From the NCBI GenBank assembly GCA_945871335.1, contig CAMBWM010000034.1, positions 1-14,069 on the forward strand: 14,069 nt of DNA, written 5' to 3'. Shown here in pieces: positions 6,149 to 13,909 of this stretch. Below the pieces are notes generated by a model. It worked only from the letters and a program-made list of their open reading frames with translations, was not told where the DNA came from and did no database searches. Positions within the stretch are counted from its first letter, which is position 1. Each line of letters opens with the position of its first letter. Source of the stretch: Polaromonas sp. YR568. GTDB lineage: Bacteria > Pseudomonadota > Gammaproteobacteria > Burkholderiales > Burkholderiaceae. Both the position numbers and the translations under genes were made by a program.

Positions 6149-6682
6149 ATGCCTGCCAAAAAATCCACCACCCCACCCCAAGCCAAACGTGCCCAAGCAC
6201 CGCACACCGCAGGCTTGGTACAAGATTCTGCGCAGCAAATCTGGCTGGCCGGCCTGGGCGCTTTTGCCAAGGCGCAAGAAGAAGGCAGCAAGGCTTTTCA
6301 AGGTTTGGTGAAAGAAGGCTTGAGCCTGCAACGCCAGACCAAGGCCGCAGCCGAAGAAAAACTGGCCGAAGCCAGCCGCAAATTCAGTAGCCTGGCCGAG
6401 GCGACCACGGGCTTGAGTGACGGCATGGGCGCCAGCCTCAGCAGCCTCGGCGCCAGGGTGGCGCAGCCATGGGACAAGTTAGAAAGCATTTTTGAAGAGC
6501 GCGTAGCCAAGGCTCTGGCCCACTTGGGCGCACCCACAGCCGCAGACATGGCGGCCTTACAAGTAGAAGTGGCCGCATTAAAGCAGCAGTTGGCGGCGCT
6601 GAATGGCGCGACAAAGTCGGCAAAAAGAGTGGCCAAGGCGCCCGCAAGCAAGACCAAGGCGAGGGTTCGTTCCGCCAGCTAA
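6149..6682 (+). CDS. Phasin-like polyhydroxyalkanoate granule-associated protein
   Basis: Phasins coat storage granules of polyhydroxyalkanoate in the cytoplasm and control their size and attachment. The 177-residue protein has a basic, disordered N-terminus (PAKKSTTPPQAKRAQAP). The amphipathic alpha-helical region typical of the granule phasin family follows (IWLAGLGAFAKAQEEGSKAFQGLVKEG, residues about 31-57), then a Ser/Ala-rich segment and a coiled-coil stretch (AADMAALQVEVAALKQQLAAL). The C-terminal tail is Lys/Ala/Arg-rich (AKRVAKAPASKTKARVRS) and histone-like, as in PhaF/PhaM-type proteins that bind DNA. That order fits the poly-granule phasin family (PhaI/PhaF) better than the short PhaP1 type. 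No clear ribosome site precedes the ATG. It is followed 75 bases later by a TetR-family gene. No PHA synthase is in the window, so the role rests on the protein alone. Confidence 0.85.
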   Translation: MPAKKSTTPPQAKRAQAPHTAGLVQDSAQQIWLAGLGAFAKAQEEGSKAFQGLVKEGLSLQRQTKAAAEEKLAEASRKFSSLAEATTGLSDGMGASLSSLGARVAQPWDKLESIFEERVAKALAHLGAPTAADMAALQVEVAALKQQLAALNGATKSAKRVAKAPASKTKARVRSAS

Positions 6683-6757
6683 TGGCCGACCCTAATTACC
6701 CGGCCGCACAGCCTGGGTTAGAGTGCCATTAGACACAAGAGTCAGGAAGGCTTGCCC

Positions 6758-7447
6758 ATGGCGAAAAAAGCGCCGCGCCGCACTGCGGAGCGCATTCTCG
6801 AGGTGACGCTGGCGCTGTTCAACCGCTTTGGCGAACCCAATGTTTCGACCACGCTGATATCGGCTGAGCTGGGTATCAGCCCTGGCAATCTCTATTACCA
6901 CTTCCCGGCCAAAGACGAGTTGATCAACGCCCTGCTCGAGCGCTATGAAAAAGCGCTCGGTGAGTTGCTGGGCGCCAGCGAAGGCGTGCGCGATGTGGAA
7001 GACGCCTGGTTTTTCATGCACACGCTGTTTGAGCGTATCTGGGAATACCGATTTTTGTACCGCGACCTCAACGACTTGCTGAGCAAAAACCGCAAGCTTG
7101 AAACGCATTTCCAGCGCATCATCGAGAACAAGACCCAGGCCGTCAAAGCCCTATTGGCCAGCATGACGCTGCACCGCGCCATGAGCATGGACTCGCGCCA
7201 GACCGAGCCCACGGCCACCAGCATGGTGGTGGTGCTGACCTACTGGCTGAGCTTTGAATACGTGCGCAACCCGCGCCACGCGCTAGAGCCCGAAAACGCA
7301 CAAACCGCCCTGCTGCGCGGCGCCCACCACGTTCTCAACCTCCTCATCCCCTACTTGGAGCCCGTACAACGCCTGCATTTGCAAGCGCTGGTGAATGCCT
7401 ACACCAGCCGGGAAGTGGCAAATGAACCCCCACCTGATCGGGGATGA
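6758..7447 (+). CDS. TetR/AcrR-family transcriptional regulator
   Basis: I start this 229-residue protein at the ATG at 6758, with AGGAAGG ending eight to nine bases upstream; an in-frame TTG at 6752 is too close to that site. The N-terminal domain is a standard TetR helix-turn-helix: TAERILEVTLALFNRFGEPN (about residues 9-28), then VSTTLISAELGISPGNLYYH (about 29-48) and FPAKDELINALLERY. The larger C-terminal ligand-binding domain is helical (AWFFMHTLFERIWEYRFLYR, LSKNRKLETHFQRIIENK, a MVVVLTYWLSFEYV hydrophobic helix, and AHHVLNLLIPYLEP near the end). TetR proteins usually repress a nearby operon and release DNA on ligand binding. It follows a phasin gene and precedes the DUF2848/transport operon, so either neighbour could be its target; nothing in the sequence decides this. 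Confidence 0.92.
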   Translation: MAKKAPRRTAERILEVTLALFNRFGEPNVSTTLISAELGISPGNLYYHFPAKDELINALLERYEKALGELLGASEGVRDVEDAWFFMHTLFERIWEYRFLYRDLNDLLSKNRKLETHFQRIIENKTQAVKALLASMTLHRAMSMDSRQTEPTATSMVVVLTYWLSFEYVRNPRHALEPENAQTALLRGAHHVLNLLIPYLEPVQRLHLQALVNAYTSREVANEPPPDRG

Positions 7448-7505
7448 CGAGGACGGGGGTGCCATTTCTACCCTTTTCCCGTCATATCTGCGGTAGCAGG
7501 AATCC
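7444..7505. repeat. Degenerate intergenic palindromic repeat
   Basis: ATGACG (7444-7449, overlapping the TetR stop) and CGTCAT (7480-7485) form an outer inverted pair. Inside the right part, CTGC-GGTA-GCAG (7488-7499) makes a small stem-loop followed by GAATCCAT. The order GTCAT, stem, GAATCCA resembles a worn copy of the common proteobacterial intergenic element with the form GTCATTCCCGC...GCGGGAATCCA. It may act as a weak structural end for the TetR message. No second copy is present in the window. Confidence 0.4.
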
Positions 7506-7561
7506 ATCGTCGTACGCCTCTTTCTTGCGAGCGCTCAATCCAGCTGGTTTCATTTGTTCTA

Positions 7562-7590
7562 TTGACGGAACATTTACATGCATGCAGAAT
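7562..7590 (+). promoter_or_regulatory. Sigma70-like promoter for the DUF2848/ABC/oxidoreductase operon
   Basis: TTGACG (7562-7567, five of six -35 consensus bases) and CAGAAT (7585-7590, four of six -10 bases) are separated by exactly 17 bases. Transcription would begin near 7597 and leave a leader of about 30 bases ahead of the ATG at 7628, which has AGGA seven bases upstream. It is the best promoter match in the gap between the TetR gene and this operon. Confidence 0.5.
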
Positions 7591-7596
7591 TTGCAT
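7582..7596. promoter_or_regulatory. Palindrome overlapping the -10 box (possible operator)
   Basis: ATGCA (7582-7586) and TGCAT (7592-7596) are perfect inverted arms around GAATT, covering the proposed -10 hexamer and start site. A dimeric repressor bound here would block transcription. The upstream TetR protein is one candidate binder; a regulator beyond the window is another. A 5-bp arm length is short, so chance is possible. Confidence 0.35.
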
Positions 7597-7627
7597 CAAA
7601 TATCATCGAACCAACTAGGAATGCAGC

Positions 7628-8353
7628 ATGTTTTCATTTGAAGCGAAGGTCGTCACCGGTCAGGGGAGCGTCGACAAACGCTTTTCGGTCAAGCGGATGT
7701 ACAACCTGGGTTCGGCCACGCGGGAAGCGTCGGTGGCGGTGCATCATCAGGAAGAGGTTGCACGGGCGGGGGTGACGATTGCGCTGCACGTTCCTGCGCC
7801 GCGTATTTACCCGATTGACACTTTTGCGATGACCACTGAGGACTCCATTGGCGTTCACGGCTTGCGCACGTCGGGTGAGGTCGAGATCGTACTGGTCATG
7901 ACCGACCGCCTTTATGTGGGCGTTGGCAGCGACCACACTGACCGCGACCTGGAGCGTGGCAGCATTGTCTGGTCTAAGCAGGTGAACCCGAATATTCTGG
8001 CGCCTACCCTTTGGGATTTTGAAGAAATTGCAGGCCACTGGGACGACTGCGTGATGCGCAGCCGCGTGGACGGCCGGCTTTACCAGGATGTGGGCGTCAA
8101 TGCGTTTTTGTCGCCACAAGACATCCTGAAGATTATGAAAGAGCGCGTGCCCGGTCTGCCGGCGCGTGACTTTGTGATTTTCTGCAGCACGATCGTGGCG
8201 CTGGACAAAGAAATAGGTTTCGGCCAGCGCTGGCAGTTCGAGATGGAAGATCCCGTCTTGAGCCGAAAGATCAGCCACACCTACCAGGTGGAGCAATTGT
8301 TCGATGAAATAGCCGAGCCTTATCGCGTTCCGCTCGTGACCGGGAAGCTCTAA
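7628..8353 (+). CDS. DUF2848 family protein
   Basis: The 241-residue protein has the features I associate with DUF2848. These are GLRTSGEVEIVLV (about residues 78-90), GVGSDHTDRDLE (98-109), SKQVNPNILAPTLWDFEEIA (116-135), HWDDCVMRS (137-145), and the end block RWQFEMEDPVLSRKISHTY (201-219). There is no signal peptide or membrane segment, so it should be cytosolic. The family has no proven reaction that I know of. The conserved GSDHTDR and the acidic FEMEDP segments would suit a metal-dependent hydrolase or lyase of the fumarylacetoacetate hydrolase type, but that is inference. It is the first gene of the transport operon and lies 63 bases before the solute-binding protein, with AGGA seven bases before its ATG. 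The gap to the next gene holds TGACT-TT-AGTCA (8389-8400). The context suggests it acts on the transported compound or a product of it. Confidence 0.85.
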   Translation: MFSFEAKVVTGQGSVDKRFSVKRMYNLGSATREASVAVHHQEEVARAGVTIALHVPAPRIYPIDTFAMTTEDSIGVHGLRTSGEVEIVLVMTDRLYVGVGSDHTDRDLERGSIVWSKQVNPNILAPTLWDFEEIAGHWDDCVMRSRVDGRLYQDVGVNAFLSPQDILKIMKERVPGLPARDFVIFCSTIVALDKEIGFGQRWQFEMEDPVLSRKISHTYQVEQLFDEIAEPYRVPLVTGKL

Positions 8354-8416
8354 AAATTCCCGCCCTAGTTTTTCCTTGTTTTTATTTGTGACTTTAGTCA
8401 TCTCCGGAGAATCACC

Positions 8417-9997
8417 ATGTACCGTCTTTTTTCCCTTCGCAAGGTTTGCACCGCAGGGGCGCTTTGCCTGACGCTGGCCGCAGCTGCATTACCGGCCGGC
8501 GCGGCCACGCTGGTGGTGGCTGCCACCAAAACACCTGGCGGCTTTGATGGCGATGCGCTCAAACCGAACACGCAAAACGTCGTGGTCCAGGTTTACGAGG
8601 GACTGACCAAATACGGTTACAAAAAAGATCCGAAGACTGGCCGCATGTTGCTGGACCCGGGCAGTATCTTGCCGCATCTGGCCACCAAGTGGACGATCTC
8701 GCCTGATGGCAAGACTTACACATTCGAGTTGCGCAAAGGCGTCAAAAGCCCATTCGGCAATGAATTAACGTCTGCGGACGTTGTGTGGGGCTGGGAAAAG
8801 TCACTGGCGCAAAAACGCACCGGCGCATTCATTGCCAAGGCTTCCAGCGTCAACAAGGTGGAGGCGGTAGACCGTTACAACGTGAGCTTCACCCTAGATG
8901 CCGCCAGCAGCATCTTTTTGCCTGCGCTCACGCTGTACACCCCCAGCTTGTACGACTCGACCGAAGTTAAAAAATACATCACCGCTGAAGACCCTTGGGC
9001 TCTGAAGTGGATCGACCAAAACACGGCAGGCTTTGGCGCCTACCACTTGCAGACTCTGAAGTCGGGCGAAGAAGCCGTCTTCATTGCCAACCCCAACTAC
9101 TTTGCCGGCAAGCCATATTACGACCGCGTGGTTTACAAAGAAGTGCCAAACGCCGGCACCCGCTTTACCTTGATGCGAACAGGCCAGGTGCAGTGGGTTG
9201 AAGAGCTGAACCTCAAGCAGGTCGCCGAGCTCAAGAAAGACAAGCGTGTCAAAGTGGAGTCAGACGAAGGCTCGGGACACGCCAGCGTGCGCATGAATCC
9301 GACCCTCAAACCTTTTGACAACCCCTTGTTGCGCCAAGCGATTTCTTACGCTACGGACTACAAGTCCATCAATGGCGCAGTGTTTGAAGGCATTGGCTCG
9401 CAGGCCCGTTCGATTGTGCCGCCCATCATCCCCGGGGCTGACGTCAAGACCTGGCAGTTCAACACCAACCTGGACAAAGCGCGTCAATTGCTCAAGCAAG
9501 CGGGCTACACGGACGGGGTGGATGTGACACTTGAATACGCAGCTATTTTCTGGTTTGAAGAGCAGCTGGCCATTCAGATGAAAGACCAACTGGCCAAGGT
9601 CGGCATCCGCGTCAATCTGCAAAAGATCACCGATGCGAACATGCGCTCGCGCACGGCACCCAACAAGCGCGACTTGCCATTCTTCACTTTCATGGACAAC
9701 CCGATCGTGCTGGACCCGGTGTATGCGCTGTACCTTAACGCGCATTCTGAAGGCGCCTCCAACCGGAATAACTATGCCAACCCGGAGTTCGACAAGGTGG
9801 TTGACGAAGCCCGCATTGAGCAGAACCCCAAGAAACGGGCCGCGCTGGTCAGTAAGGCCCAACAGATGCATATTAAGGACGCCACCTGGGTCATGACCAT
9901 GTACCCGGGTTCGCACGAAGCCATGCCAACGTGCATGAAGGGCTACGTGTGGCAGCCCGACTACCACGAGCGCTGGCGCGAATTGAGCTGCAAGTAA
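8417..9997 (+). CDS. ABC transporter substrate-binding protein, peptide/opine family (DppA/OppA-like, SBP_bac_5)
   Basis: This periplasmic receptor captures the substrate and delivers it to the permease pair encoded next. The 526 residues include a Sec signal peptide (basic MYRLFSLRK, hydrophobic core, cleavage after AGA about residue 29) without a lipobox, so it should be soluble. The mature part shows the family pattern: VVVQVYEGLTKYG, LPHLATKWTISPDGKTYTFE followed by LRKGVKSPFG, LTSADVVWGWEKSL, the RQAISYATDYKSI helix, and ARQLLKQAGYTDG. The C-terminal half ends in two cysteines (PTCMKGYVW and ELSCK) that could form a disulphide. GGAGA lies six bases before the ATG, inside a 10-bp palindrome TCTCCGGAGA (8401-8410). 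The ligand cannot be read from sequence; peptides, opines and other amino-acid conjugates are all served by this family. Confidence 0.93.
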   Translation: MYRLFSLRKVCTAGALCLTLAAAALPAGAATLVVAATKTPGGFDGDALKPNTQNVVVQVYEGLTKYGYKKDPKTGRMLLDPGSILPHLATKWTISPDGKTYTFELRKGVKSPFGNELTSADVVWGWEKSLAQKRTGAFIAKASSVNKVEAVDRYNVSFTLDAASSIFLPALTLYTPSLYDSTEVKKYITAEDPWALKWIDQNTAGFGAYHLQTLKSGEEAVFIANPNYFAGKPYYDRVVYKEVPNAGTRFTLMRTGQVQWVEELNLKQVAELKKDKRVKVESDEGSGHASVRMNPTLKPFDNPLLRQAISYATDYKSINGAVFEGIGSQARSIVPPIIPGADVKTWQFNTNLDKARQLLKQAGYTDGVDVTLEYAAIFWFEEQLAIQMKDQLAKVGIRVNLQKITDANMRSRTAPNKRDLPFFTFMDNPIVLDPVYALYLNAHSEGASNRNNYANPEFDKVVDEARIEQNPKKRAALVSKAQQMHIKDATWVMTMYPGSHEAMPTCMKGYVWQPDYHERWRELSCK

Positions 9998-10018
9998 GCA
10001 TTAGGGGCAGCCGGCAGG

Positions 10019-11041
10019 ATGTGGGTTCAGTTATTTCGTTTCCTGCTGCGTCGCCTGGCAGTTTCCCTGCCTCTGGTGGTAGGGGTGGTTTTTGTCACCT
10101 TCATGCTGGTGCGCATCGGCGGGGGCGACCCGGTCGCCCTGCTGGCCGGACCGACTGCCTCGGCGCAGGAGCATGCAGAGATCCGCAAGGGCCTCGGGCT
10201 TGACCAGTCACTTGTCACGCAGTTTGGCATTTACATCAGCAAGGCCGCGCAAGGTGACCTCGGTCAGTCCTGGCTGTCCAGCAAGCAAGTCAGCGAAGAG
10301 ATCACCAAGCGCGCACTGGTCACGCTGGAGTTGCTGCTCTGGGGCGTGGCAATTGGCGCCCTGGTCGGCATACCCTTGGGAGCGCGGGCTGCTGCCCGAC
10401 GCGGCAGCATGTTTGACCAGGTGGTGCGTGCCTTGTCACTGGCCGGCTTTTCGATTCCCACCTACTGGCTGGGCCTGATTGCTATTTTGACTTTCTTTTA
10501 CGCCCTGGGTCTGTCACCGGCCCCCATGGGCCGGCTGGACGCCACCCTGATTACGCCGGATCGTATAACCGGCAGTTATTTCATCGATGCGCTGCTGCGC
10601 GGCCAATGGGAAGTGGCGCGCTCGGCGCTGTCGCATTTGCTGCTGCCTGTGATGACCGTGGCGGTGGTGGCTTGCGCTCCGATCATGAAGCACACCCGAG
10701 CGATTGCCTCTGAGATTGTGGACAGCGAGTTCATACGCTTTGCCCGATCGAGCGGCCTGGGTGAACGCCGCATACGGGGCATGGTTCTTCGCAACAGCAT
10801 GGTGCCGGTGCTGACCTTCGTGGGCACCGAGATCGTCGGCTTGCTGGGGACTTCGTCATTGATCGAACTGATCTTCTCTTGGGGCGGCATTGGCCAGTGG
10901 GGCTTGCAGTCCATCCTGAACGGCGACTTTGCGGCCATTCAGGGCTATGTACTGTTTGCCGCCCTGCTGTCCGTGGTGGTGTTCATCGTCATCGATGCAG
11001 CCAACTACCTGCTTGAGCCGCGCGGGCGGGAGCGCATGTGA
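10019..11041 (+). CDS. ABC transporter permease (DppB/OppB type)
   Basis: The 340-residue inner-membrane protein has the family's N-terminal helix (LAVSLPLVVGVVFVTFMLVR, about residues 14-33) and then the periplasmic segment with GDPVALLAG, ASAQEHAEIRKGLGLDQSL and GDLGQSW. Five further hydrophobic segments follow, including LELLLWGVAIGALVGIPLGA, SIPTYWLGLIAILTFFYALG and LLLPVMTVAVVACAPIM. The cytoplasmic EAA-type loop that contacts the ATPases is seen in EFIRFARSSGLGERRIRGMV, then LRNSMVPVL. It begins 21 bases after the solute-binding gene and its stop overlaps the next permease start by one base. The ribosome site GGCAGG is weak and lies directly against the ATG, so translation may depend on the preceding gene. 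Confidence 0.93.
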   Translation: MWVQLFRFLLRRLAVSLPLVVGVVFVTFMLVRIGGGDPVALLAGPTASAQEHAEIRKGLGLDQSLVTQFGIYISKAAQGDLGQSWLSSKQVSEEITKRALVTLELLLWGVAIGALVGIPLGARAAARRGSMFDQVVRALSLAGFSIPTYWLGLIAILTFFYALGLSPAPMGRLDATLITPDRITGSYFIDALLRGQWEVARSALSHLLLPVMTVAVVACAPIMKHTRAIASEIVDSEFIRFARSSGLGERRIRGMVLRNSMVPVLTFVGTEIVGLLGTSSLIELIFSWGGIGQWGLQSILNGDFAAIQGYVLFAALLSVVVFIVIDAANYLLEPRGRERM

Positions 11042-11889
11042 TGCGTACCACCCTGATGGCCTGGCTGAACGTTTTTCGTGGCTTCCCGAGCATTGCGGTG
11101 GGGCTGCTGATTGTGGGCCTGTACGCCGCCATGGCCCTGTTGGCACCCTGGCTTGCGCCCATGGACCCTATCGCGGTGCACGCCGATGCGGTGCTCTCGC
11201 CGCCGTCTGCGCGCTTTTTACTGGGCACCGACGGTAACGGCATGGACTTGTTCTCACGCATCATTTATGGCGCCCGTTACGCGTTTGGCATTGCCGTGCC
11301 AGCTGTTTTGCTGTCTATCCTGATCGGCCTGCCCGTGGGCCTGTGGGCCGGCTACCGGGGCGGCTGGATCGATGAGGGGCTGCTGCGCTGCATGGACTTG
11401 CTGCGCGTCTTTCCGTCAATCATTCTGGCGCTGACCATCGTGGCGGCCACCGGTCAATCGATCATGAATGTGATCCTGGTCATCGGGCTGCTTGACGCGC
11501 CGATCTTTGCCCGCGTGGTACGCGCCGAAATACTGGCCTTGCGCGGCGGCTTGCTGATGGAGTCGGCCCGCGCCATCGGCAACGGCACATCGCGGATGCT
11601 GTTTGTGCATTTGCTGCCCAACAGCATTTCGGGGGCGCTGACCCAGATTTCAGTGCGCATGGCCTGGGCCATTCGCGTCAGCGCAACTTTGGCTTTTGTG
11701 GGCATCGGCATCCAACAACCCACACCCGAGTGGGGCGCCATGATCCGTCAGGGCGCTGAGTTCATGGTGACCGGCGAATGGTGGGTGGCCTTGTTCCCCG
11801 GCATGGCCCTGGTAACCCTGATCTTTGGCCTGAACCTGGCGGCCGACGGCATCCAGGACTGGATGGGTCGCCGGAGGACGCAACGTTGA
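11041..11889 (+). CDS. ABC transporter permease (DppC/OppC type)
   Basis: This 282-residue protein is the partner of the preceding permease. It shows the DppC pattern: an N-terminal helix (IAVGLLIVGLYAAMALLAPW), then a conserved periplasmic stretch with FLLGTDGNGMDLFSRII and YGARYAFGIAVP. Central helices follow (VLLSILIGLPVGLWAGYRGG and IILALTIVAATG), then the EAA loop in MESARAIGNGTSRMLFVHLL before PNSISGALTQ. I use the ATG at 11041, which overlaps the previous stop as TGATG and has GGGAG eight bases upstream; a GTG at 11038 is the alternative. Its own stop overlaps the next gene's start by four bases (TTGA). Confidence 0.93.
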   Translation: MRTTLMAWLNVFRGFPSIAVGLLIVGLYAAMALLAPWLAPMDPIAVHADAVLSPPSARFLLGTDGNGMDLFSRIIYGARYAFGIAVPAVLLSILIGLPVGLWAGYRGGWIDEGLLRCMDLLRVFPSIILALTIVAATGQSIMNVILVIGLLDAPIFARVVRAEILALRGGLLMESARAIGNGTSRMLFVHLLPNSISGALTQISVRMAWAIRVSATLAFVGIGIQQPTPEWGAMIRQGAEFMVTGEWWVALFPGMALVTLIFGLNLAADGIQDWMGRRRTQR

Positions 11890-12908
11890 ACCATCCCACC
11901 ATGACACCCGCCGCGACATCGGACGCCGTCAACCCTGTGCTGTCCATTCGCGGTGTGCACTTAGCTTTTGCCTCGCGTGACGCGGTGGGCGCTGTGCGCC
12001 GCGCGCATGTCTTGAATGGTGTTGAGCTGGAGGTCGGCCCGGGCCGCATTGTGGGCCTTATCGGCGAGACGGGGGCCGGCAAATCCATGACGGCCACCGC
12101 CACCATCGGTTTGTTGCCGCCCTCGGCAGAGATCAAAGGTCAAATTATTTTCGAGGGTGTGGACCTGCTGTCTCTACAGGGTGCGGCACTCGACAAGGTA
12201 CGCGGCGCCCGCATCGGCTTTGTGGCACAAAACCCCAGGGCTGCGCTGGAGCCGGTCACCCGCGTGGGCGACCAGCTGGTGCGGTTAATTCAGGCTCACA
12301 GCAGCCTGAGTAGCCAAGCGGCGCGCGAGCGGGCCATCGCTATTTTGGAGGCTGTGGGCATTCCGGATCCACAGGCCCGTTACCGTGCTTACCCGCACGA
12401 GCTGTCGGGGGGCATGGCGCAGCGCGTAGTGATTGCCATGGCGCTGGTCAACCTACCTCAACTGGTGATTGCCGACGAACCCACCACCGGGCTGGACGTG
12501 ACTGTGCAGGCGCAGGTGCTAGACCTTCTACAGCAGCTGGTGCGGGCCCAGGGCGCGGCGGCACTGATCATCACGCACGACCTGGGCATCGTGGCCCAGT
12601 ACTGCGACGACATGGCCATCATGTTCGCCGGCCGCGTGGTCGAGCGTGGCCCTGTTGCCCACATTTTTGCCAAGCCCCAACACCCTTACTCACGGCGCCT
12701 GATTGCAGCCTCACGCGCGCGCATCGGCACTGCGCTGACCAGCATGAAGTCCGACCCGCCCGACTTGTTCCGCCAGACCACGGCCTGCGTCTACGCCGAC
12801 CGCTGCGAGCTGGTGGCGGCGGTTTGCCAGAGCGCGCCGCTCGAAAAAAGCTGCAGCACTGCAGCACCCGATCACCGCGTCTTGTGTCATCTAGCGCAAA
12901 CTCCATGA
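11886..12908 (+). CDS. ABC transporter ATP-binding protein (DppD/OppD type)
   Basis: This is one of two cytosolic ATPases that drive the importer. With the TTG start the protein has 340 residues. Walker A is GETGAGKS (60-67), the Q-loop is FVAQNPRAAL (112-121), the signature is LSGGMAQR (173-180, with Ala where Arg is more usual) and Walker B is LVIADEPT (193-200). The switch His is in IITHDLGIVAQYC. The C-terminal oligopeptide-type extension carries the cysteine cluster CVYADRCELVAAVC and the final VLCHL. I prefer the TTG at 11886: it overlaps the permease stop by four bases and GGAGG lies eight bases upstream. An ATG at 11901 would be 23 bases from that site. The stop overlaps the next start as ATGA. 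Confidence 0.92.
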   Translation: MNHPTMTPAATSDAVNPVLSIRGVHLAFASRDAVGAVRRAHVLNGVELEVGPGRIVGLIGETGAGKSMTATATIGLLPPSAEIKGQIIFEGVDLLSLQGAALDKVRGARIGFVAQNPRAALEPVTRVGDQLVRLIQAHSSLSSQAARERAIAILEAVGIPDPQARYRAYPHELSGGMAQRVVIAMALVNLPQLVIADEPTTGLDVTVQAQVLDLLQQLVRAQGAAALIITHDLGIVAQYCDDMAIMFAGRVVERGPVAHIFAKPQHPYSRRLIAASRARIGTALTSMKSDPPDLFRQTTACVYADRCELVAAVCQSAPLEKSCSTAAPDHRVLCHLAQTP

Positions 12909-13909
12909 CCACCCTCACCTCGCCTGAACCTGCCTTGCTGCAGCTTGAAAATGTGAGCCGCTCGTTTGACGTGGGCGGCAAACGTCCCCTGGTGGCGGTG
13001 CGCAATGTGTCCTTGCAGATTCGGCCCGGCGAGGTGGTGGGCCTGGTCGGCGAGAGCGGCTCGGGCAAGTCCACCATTGGCCGCATGGCCATTGCGCTGC
13101 TGCCGCCGACTTCGGGGCAAGTCAGTTTTGACGGCAGTGACCTGGCCGCCATGTCACCGGCAGAGCTGCGCCGCCTGCGCCAGCGCATGCAAATCATTTT
13201 TCAAGACCCCTGGGGGGCGCTCAACCCGCGCCATACCATCGGCCGTCTGATGGAAGAGCCGCTTTTGCTGCACACCACGCTCAGCGCAGCGCAACGGCGC
13301 GAAGAAGTCATTGCCATCGCGCAACGCATGCAACTGGGCTTGCCGCTGCTGGAGCGATACCCGGCGCAACTCTCGGGCGGCCAGTTGCAGCGGGTCTGCA
13401 TAGGCCGGGCGCTGGCCACGAAGCCAGACCTGCTGGTGCTCGACGAGCCCACCAGTTCGCTCGATGTGTCGGTGCGCGCCGGCATCTTGCAATTGCTCGA
13501 CAACTTGCGGCGTGAAACAGGCGTGGCCATGCTTTTCATCTCACACGACCTCGAGACCATTCATGCGCTGTGTGACAGGGTGGTGGTGCTGTACCTGGGC
13601 TGTGAAGTGGAAACCGGCCCGGTGGACGCCGTATTCAAAAATCCGGCCCATCCCTACACCCAGGCCCTGCTGTCTGCCCAGCTGTTTGCCGACCCGGCTG
13701 TCAAGACCGTGCGCCAGCATCTGCAAGGTGAAATCCCCAGCCCACTGGCGGCCCCACCCGGCTGCCCGTTTTCAACCCGTTGCCCGGTCTATGATGCAGG
13801 CTGTGACGCCGGCTTGCCGGCCATGCGTATGGACAGCGACGGGGTTCATGCGGCGCGCTGCATTCGCCTAGCGCCCGATCGTTTTCCTTCTTTGACTGAA
13901 ACAAACTAA
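12905..13909 (+). CDS. ABC transporter ATP-binding protein (DppF/OppF type)
   Basis: This is the second ATPase of the importer, 334 residues from the ATG that overlaps the preceding stop (ATGA). Walker A is GESGSGKST (49-57), the Q-loop IIFQDPWGALNPR (97-109), the signature LSGGQLQR (156-163), Walker B LLVLDEPT (176-183) and the switch His in FISHDLETI. The C-terminal region contains EIPSPLAAPPGCPFSTRCPV, the conserved end motif of OppF/DppF proteins, plus further cysteines (AGCDAG and AARC). An upstream in-frame ATG at 12824 would extend the protein into the previous gene and lacks family similarity, so it is not used. The stop overlaps the start of the next gene by one base. Confidence 0.94.
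   Translation: MTTLTSPEPALLQLENVSRSFDVGGKRPLVAVRNVSLQIRPGEVVGLVGESGSGKSTIGRMAIALLPPTSGQVSFDGSDLAAMSPAELRRLRQRMQIIFQDPWGALNPRHTIGRLMEEPLLLHTTLSAAQRREEVIAIAQRMQLGLPLLERYPAQLSGGQLQRVCIGRALATKPDLLVLDEPTSSLDVSVRAGILQLLDNLRRETGVAMLFISHDLETIHALCDRVVVLYLGCEVETGPVDAVFKNPAHPYTQALLSAQLFADPAVKTVRQHLQGEIPSPLAAPPGCPFSTRCPVYDAGCDAGLPAMRMDSDGVHAARCIRLAPDRFPSLTETN

Noticed and set aside
6684..6705. GGCCG/CGGCC hairpin after the phasin gene as a terminator
   Set aside because: Only five base pairs, a 12-base loop and no T-run afterwards.
7634..8401. A 255-codon open frame on the minus strand across the DUF2848 gene
   Set aside because: It lies wholly opposite a gene with clear family motifs and its own ribosome site, and its translation shows no recognisable domain. 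It is a by-product of GC-rich codon use.
8389..8410. TGACT-TT-AGTCA and TCTCCGGAGA palindromes before the solute-binding gene as an operator or attenuator
   Set aside because: Both are short and the second is simply the ribosome site with its chance complement; no T-run or competing structure is visible.
9260..9967. A 235-codon minus-strand open frame across the solute-binding protein gene
   Set aside because: Rich in His, Arg and Val with no domain pattern, and opposite a well-supported gene.
12619..13197. A 192-codon minus-strand open frame across both ATPase genes
   Set aside because: It spans the junction of two clearly recognised genes in reverse and has low-complexity Arg/Ser/Pro sequence.
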